Assembly: GCA_937974195.1 (NCBI GenBank)
Contig: CALJIC010000131.1
Location: 1-64,000, forward strand
Origin: an uncultured Roseiflexaceae bacterium
Lineage (GTDB): Bacteria; Chloroflexota; Chloroflexia; Chloroflexales; Roseiflexaceae
Length of the DNA: 64,000 bases
Direction: 5' to 3'
The notes beneath the pieces were generated by a model. That model was not told the origin of the DNA. It did no database searches and worked only from the letters and a program-made list of their open reading frames with translations. The position numbers and the translations under genes are program-made. Below, in pieces: positions 61,708-64,000 of this stretch; the first letter of the stretch is position 1; each line of letters opens with the position of its first letter.

Positions 61708-61734
61708 GGACGTGCACTTTCGGGCGGGAAACTG

Positions 61735-61773
61735 CCACTGCGGCGGGCGACGGCGGACGGCCCGCCGCAGTGG
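61735..61773. terminator. Perfect 14-bp hairpin between MBL and DAC genes
   Basis: CCACTGCGGCGGGC (61735-61748) and GCCCGCCGCAGTGG (61760-61773). Same direction genes on both sides (minus); may act as a partial terminator or RNA processing site. Confidence 0.6.
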
Positions 61774-61783
61774 CCGGCGCTCA

Positions 61784-62413
61784 TCACCAGGTCGCGTTGC
61801 CGAAGAAGTCGCCGTGGTCGCGGGCGACGAACGCCTCGATCGCCGCCCGGCAGTTGCCGAGGCGGAAGGACGGGCCGTGGCCGGGGTACAGCACGCTCTC
61901 GTCCGGCCAGGTGAGCACCACATCGCGCAGGGTGCGCAGCATAGCGCGGAAGCCCTCCGTCGACCAGGTCCGGCCCGGGCCGCCCTCGAACAGCGTGTCG
62001 CCGACGATCACGCGGTGGTCCGGGGGCAGGATGAACGAGATCATATCTGCGGTGTGGCCGGGGGTGTAGCGCGCGACGAGCGTGCACTCGCCGACCTCGA
62101 TCGCCTCGCCGTCGCGCAGCGGCCGGTCCACCTGCAGTTGGACGCCTTCGACGTGCGGGCCGGGGTGGGCGAGCAGCGGAACCTGGAGGCGGGCGCGCAT
62201 CGCGTCGAGCGCGCCAATGTGATCGTGGTGGGTGTGGGTGAGCAGGATCGCGACGGGCGTGGTGTCGGCGAGCAGCTCCGCGAGCGTCTCAGGCTCGGCG
62301 CCGGGGTCGATCAGCACGCTGCGGCGGCTCGCCGAGCAGACCAGGACATACGTGTTCATCGGCCATGGGCCGACGGAGCGCGTGCGCAGCTCCAATGGCG
62401 TTTGTGTGTCCAT
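61784..62413 (-). CDS. MBL-fold metallo-hydrolase (glyoxalase II-like)
   Basis: 209 residues; ATG 62413 preferred to an adjacent GTG since AGGAGG sits 5 nt before it. Metal motif HTHHDHIG (His60, His62, Asp64, His65), then TPGHTADMISF, VGDTLFEGGPG and YPGHGPSFR, supplying the other ligands of a dinuclear zinc/iron site. Likely a thioester hydrolase; glyoxalase II proper is longer, so substrate is open. Confidence 0.92.
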   Translation of the reverse strand: MDTQTPLELRTRSVGPWPMNTYVLVCSASRRSVLIDPGAEPETLAELLADTTPVAILLTHTHHDHIGALDAMRARLQVPLLAHPGPHVEGVQLQVDRPLRDGEAIEVGECTLVARYTPGHTADMISFILPPDHRVIVGDTLFEGGPGRTWSTEGFRAMLRTLRDVVLTWPDESVLYPGHGPSFRLGNCRAAIEAFVARDHGDFFGNATW

Positions 62414-62498
62414 CACGGCCTCCTTCGCGCTGGTGTGTGCTGAACATCATAGCACGTCTGCTGGCCGCCGATGGCGATGGCTCGCCCCCGCGCCCTCT

Positions 62499-62663
62499 GG
62501 GGAGGTTGGTCTCCCCATCAGGGAGGCGGTCGGCAACGACCGCGTGCCTCCTGCAGCGGGGCATACGCGGAGGCTCGCCCCGCGCCGGCTGGAGGGGGAT
62601 GGGGAGGCGAAGCCTCCCCAGGATTCCCGCTGCTCTGCGGCGACGAAGTCGCCGCAGAGCAGC
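62499..62663. repeat. Family 2 hairpins and a family 1 palindrome variant
   Basis: GGGGAG-GTTGGT-CTCCCC (62499-62516), GGGGAGGC-GAA-GCCTCCCC (62601-62619), then GCTGCTCTGCGGCGAC (62629-62644)/complement (62648-62663) around GAA, followed by AAAAAAA. Outer pairs differ from the other family 1 copies but remain paired. The 444-bp gap to 62857 holds this and a promoter. Confidence 0.88.
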
Positions 62664-62746
62664 AAAAAAAGGGGCAACGGCCGCGTGACATCTGGCGCCG
62701 GGGAGCGCGTGCTGGTGGCGAGAATGCTTTACAGCAAGCGCCGACC

Positions 62747-62789
62747 TTGACAACTTGTGTCACAACTGGTATAATGCGAACACAAGTTC
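62747..62789 (+). promoter_or_regulatory. Consensus sigma-70 promoter with overlapping SOS-like operator
   Basis: TTGACA (62747-62752), exactly 17 bp, TATAAT (62770-62775) with TGG just before it. GAAC-ACAA-GTTC (62778-62789) sits at the predicted transcription start and matches the GAAC-N4-GTTC core of Bacillus-type LexA boxes. AACTTGTGT (62752-62760) is repeated inverted at 62780-62788. The HhH protein starts at 62858. Confidence 0.8.
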
Positions 62790-62857
62790 TAAATTGATAG
62801 GTTTTACGTCACCAGAACGCCGTACAGCAAGCACGAGTACACGAAAGAGGTGGAGCG

Positions 62858-63334
62858 ATGACGAACCGCCAGATCGCCGCGGTGCTGTTCAATATTTCCT
62901 CGATCCTCGCGCGGCAGCACGCCAACCCCTACCGCATCCGAGCCTACCGCCGGGCAGCCCGCAACCTGCTGCGGCTGCGCCACGAGGTCGCCGATCGAGT
63001 GAAGAACGGGCAGCCGCTCGGCATCCCGCGGCTGGGCAAGAGCCTGACCGAGAAGATCCGCGCGCTGGCGGCCGAGGGCCGGCTGCCGTTCTACGAGGAG
63101 CTGTGCGGGACGCTGCCGGAGGGGCGGCTGCTGCTGGTGCCGGGGATCGGGCCGACGACGGCCAGCAGGATTCTGAGGGACCTGGGGAAGGCGGACGACG
63201 CGACGCTGCGGCGGGCGGCCGCGCTTGGGAAGCTACAGCGGATCTGGGGCGTCGGGCCGAAGCGCGCTGCGGCCATCCTGGACGCCGTGGGGCCGGCCGA
63301 GATCGGCGTCCGGCAGGAGCGGCTGGCGATCTGA
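62858..63334 (+). CDS. Stand-alone helix-hairpin-helix protein resembling the N-terminus of PolX/Pol-beta
   Basis: 158 residues. Begins MTNRQIAAVLFNISSILARQ like the 8-kDa domain of family X polymerases, with YRIRAYRRAARNLL. HhH motifs at 56-67 (IPRLGKSLTEKI), 94-105 (VPGIGPTTASRI) and 130-140 (WGVGPKRAAAI). The palm polymerase and PHP nuclease domains of bacterial PolX are missing; the stop at 63334 is clean, not a frameshift into a longer frame. Expected to bind DNA ends or gaps. Helicase gene starts 57 bp downstream. Promoter has an SOS-like box. Confidence 0.85.
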   Translation: MTNRQIAAVLFNISSILARQHANPYRIRAYRRAARNLLRLRHEVADRVKNGQPLGIPRLGKSLTEKIRALAAEGRLPFYEELCGTLPEGRLLLVPGIGPTTASRILRDLGKADDATLRRAAALGKLQRIWGVGPKRAAAILDAVGPAEIGVRQERLAI

Positions 63335-63391
63335 CCGGCTGACACAGACGGGGGACGCGGCACAGGATCGTCGCCCGTTCAGGGAGAGGGG

Positions 63392-64000
63392 ATGCTACGC
63401 CAACGGGAGCTGGAGGAGCTGCTTGTCGAGCTCGAGGAGGCCGAGGATGAGCTGCTTGATGCGGCGCTGGACGACGGACCGCCGGAGGAGCCGGGGCTGC
63501 GCGCAGACGAGTCTGAGCTGGCAGGCGGCTTTCGCGCGAAGCTGGCGTTCACGCCGCGCCCCTATCAGGAGGACGCGCTCGCGGCCTGGCAGGCCGCCGG
63601 TGGCCGTGGCGTAGTCGTGCTGCCGACCGGCGCGGGCAAGACCGTGCTGGCGCTGATGGCGATCGCGCGGCTCGGGCTGCGGGCGCTGGTCGTGGTGCCG
63701 ACGATCGAGCTGCTGTACCAGTGGCGCGACGCGGTGGTCGAGCGGCTGGGCGTTGCGCCGAGCAAGGTGGGCATCATGGGGGACGGGCGCAAAGAGCTGC
63801 GCCCGATCACCGTCGTGACGTACGCCTCGGCGGCGATGCCGAACGCGCCGATCGGCGGCTTCGGGCTGCTGATCTGCGACGAGGCGCACCACCTGCCGGC
63901 GCCGGCCTACCGGACGATCGCCGAGCGCAGCGGCGCGCCCTACCGGCTGGGCATCACGGCCACGCCCGAGCGCAGCGACGGCGCGGCGGGCGCGCTCGAC
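63392..64000 (+). CDS. XPB/Rad25-type DEAH-box DNA helicase (5' part)
   Basis: The frame from ATG 63392 (GGGAGAGGGG upstream) is open to the window end, 203 residues. An acidic N-terminal stretch (ELEELLVELEEAEDELLDAA) precedes RPYQEDALAAW (Q-motif like), Walker A LPTGAGKT (77-84), WRDAVVERLG, DEAH (163-166) and TATP (189-192). Order and spacing are those of SF2 XPB-like repair helicases. Likely the second gene of an operon with the HhH protein. Confidence 0.9.
   Translation, partial: MLRQRELEELLVELEEAEDELLDAALDDGPPEEPGLRADESELAGGFRAKLAFTPRPYQEDALAAWQAAGGRGVVVLPTGAGKTVLALMAIARLGLRALVVVPTIELLYQWRDAVVERLGVAPSKVGIMGDGRKELRPITVVTYASAAMPNAPIGGFGLLICDEAHHLPAPAYRTIAERSGAPYRLGITATPERSDGAAGALD

Noticed and set aside
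62629..62670. Rho-independent terminator
   Set aside because: The palindrome is followed by A-run, not T-run, on the plus strand, and no T-run follows on the minus strand either.

Overview
The window is a GC-rich (about 70 %) bacterial chromosome segment, densely coded on both strands, with no rRNA, tRNA, phage, transposase or CRISPR that I can support. Gene content (MeaB plus a small B12-binding mutase subunit, ETF and acyl-CoA dehydrogenase, a CpaF/TadA ATPase, PolX-like and XPB-like DNA repair proteins, very large membrane glycosyltransferases, a cyclic-nucleotide/Fe-S fusion) fits a filamentous-type Chloroflexota (class Chloroflexia). That is inferred from gene content and style, because there is no phylogenetic marker gene in the window.

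Layout. 1-3.7 kb: the start of a fumarase/aspartase-family lyase (running off the left edge), a repeat array, an orphan membrane protein, an HSD10-like dehydrogenase. 3.9-12.4 kb, all plus: enoyl-CoA hydratase, sfsA, an MFS (UMF1) transporter, an S9 peptidase, acyl-CoA dehydrogenase, etfB, etfA. With the SDR this gives most steps of acyl-CoA oxidation and its electron exit. 12.5-19.4 kb: a membrane protein, a G/K-type phosphofructokinase, then a translationally coupled RsbT-like kinase, RsbX/SpoIIE-like phosphatase and a large hybrid sensor kinase. 19.4-29.7 kb, all minus: aldo/keto reductase, Gfo/Idh oxidoreductase, a YtkA-like lipoprotein, a flippase-like protein, GT2, ThrH, and two huge GT-C-like proteins, probably a polyprenyl-phosphate-sugar glycosylation module. 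29.9-39 kb: a second phosphofructokinase with PPi-type residues, peptide deformylase, Gfo/Idh, HD protein, meaB, mutase B12 subunit, prephenate dehydrogenase and several small membrane or acidic unknowns. 39.7-46.7 kb: MiaB-like enzyme, CPBP protease, TPR protein, a duplicated-domain protein, AAA ATPase and CpaF. 47.3-54.8 kb: comF, a secreted subtilase, the cyclic-nucleotide/Fe-S fusion, a lipoprotein, a secreted glycoside-hydrolase-like protein. 55-64 kb: mnmG, a THUMP methyltransferase with serC, an unknown, a diadenylate-cyclase-domain protein, an MBL hydrolase, and a DNA-repair pair (stand-alone PolX-type HhH protein and XPB-like helicase) that runs off the right edge.

The most unusual non-coding content is a family of composite intergenic repeats. 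Each full copy has a 17-18 bp-arm palindrome (GCGGCTCTGCGGCGAC core), then a 19-nt hairpin, then a tandem array whose period differs by site (50 bp at 1.2 kb, 43 bp at 39 kb, about 87 bp at 46.8 kb), always in the same internal order. A second hairpin family (GGGGAGGC...GCCTCCCC) sits in other gaps. Promoters repeatedly show an extended -10 (TGnTATAAT or TGnTATACT). One, at 62.75 kb, is a perfect TTGACA-17-TATAAT promoter overlapped by a GAAC-N4-GTTC SOS-like palindrome, ahead of the DNA-repair pair.
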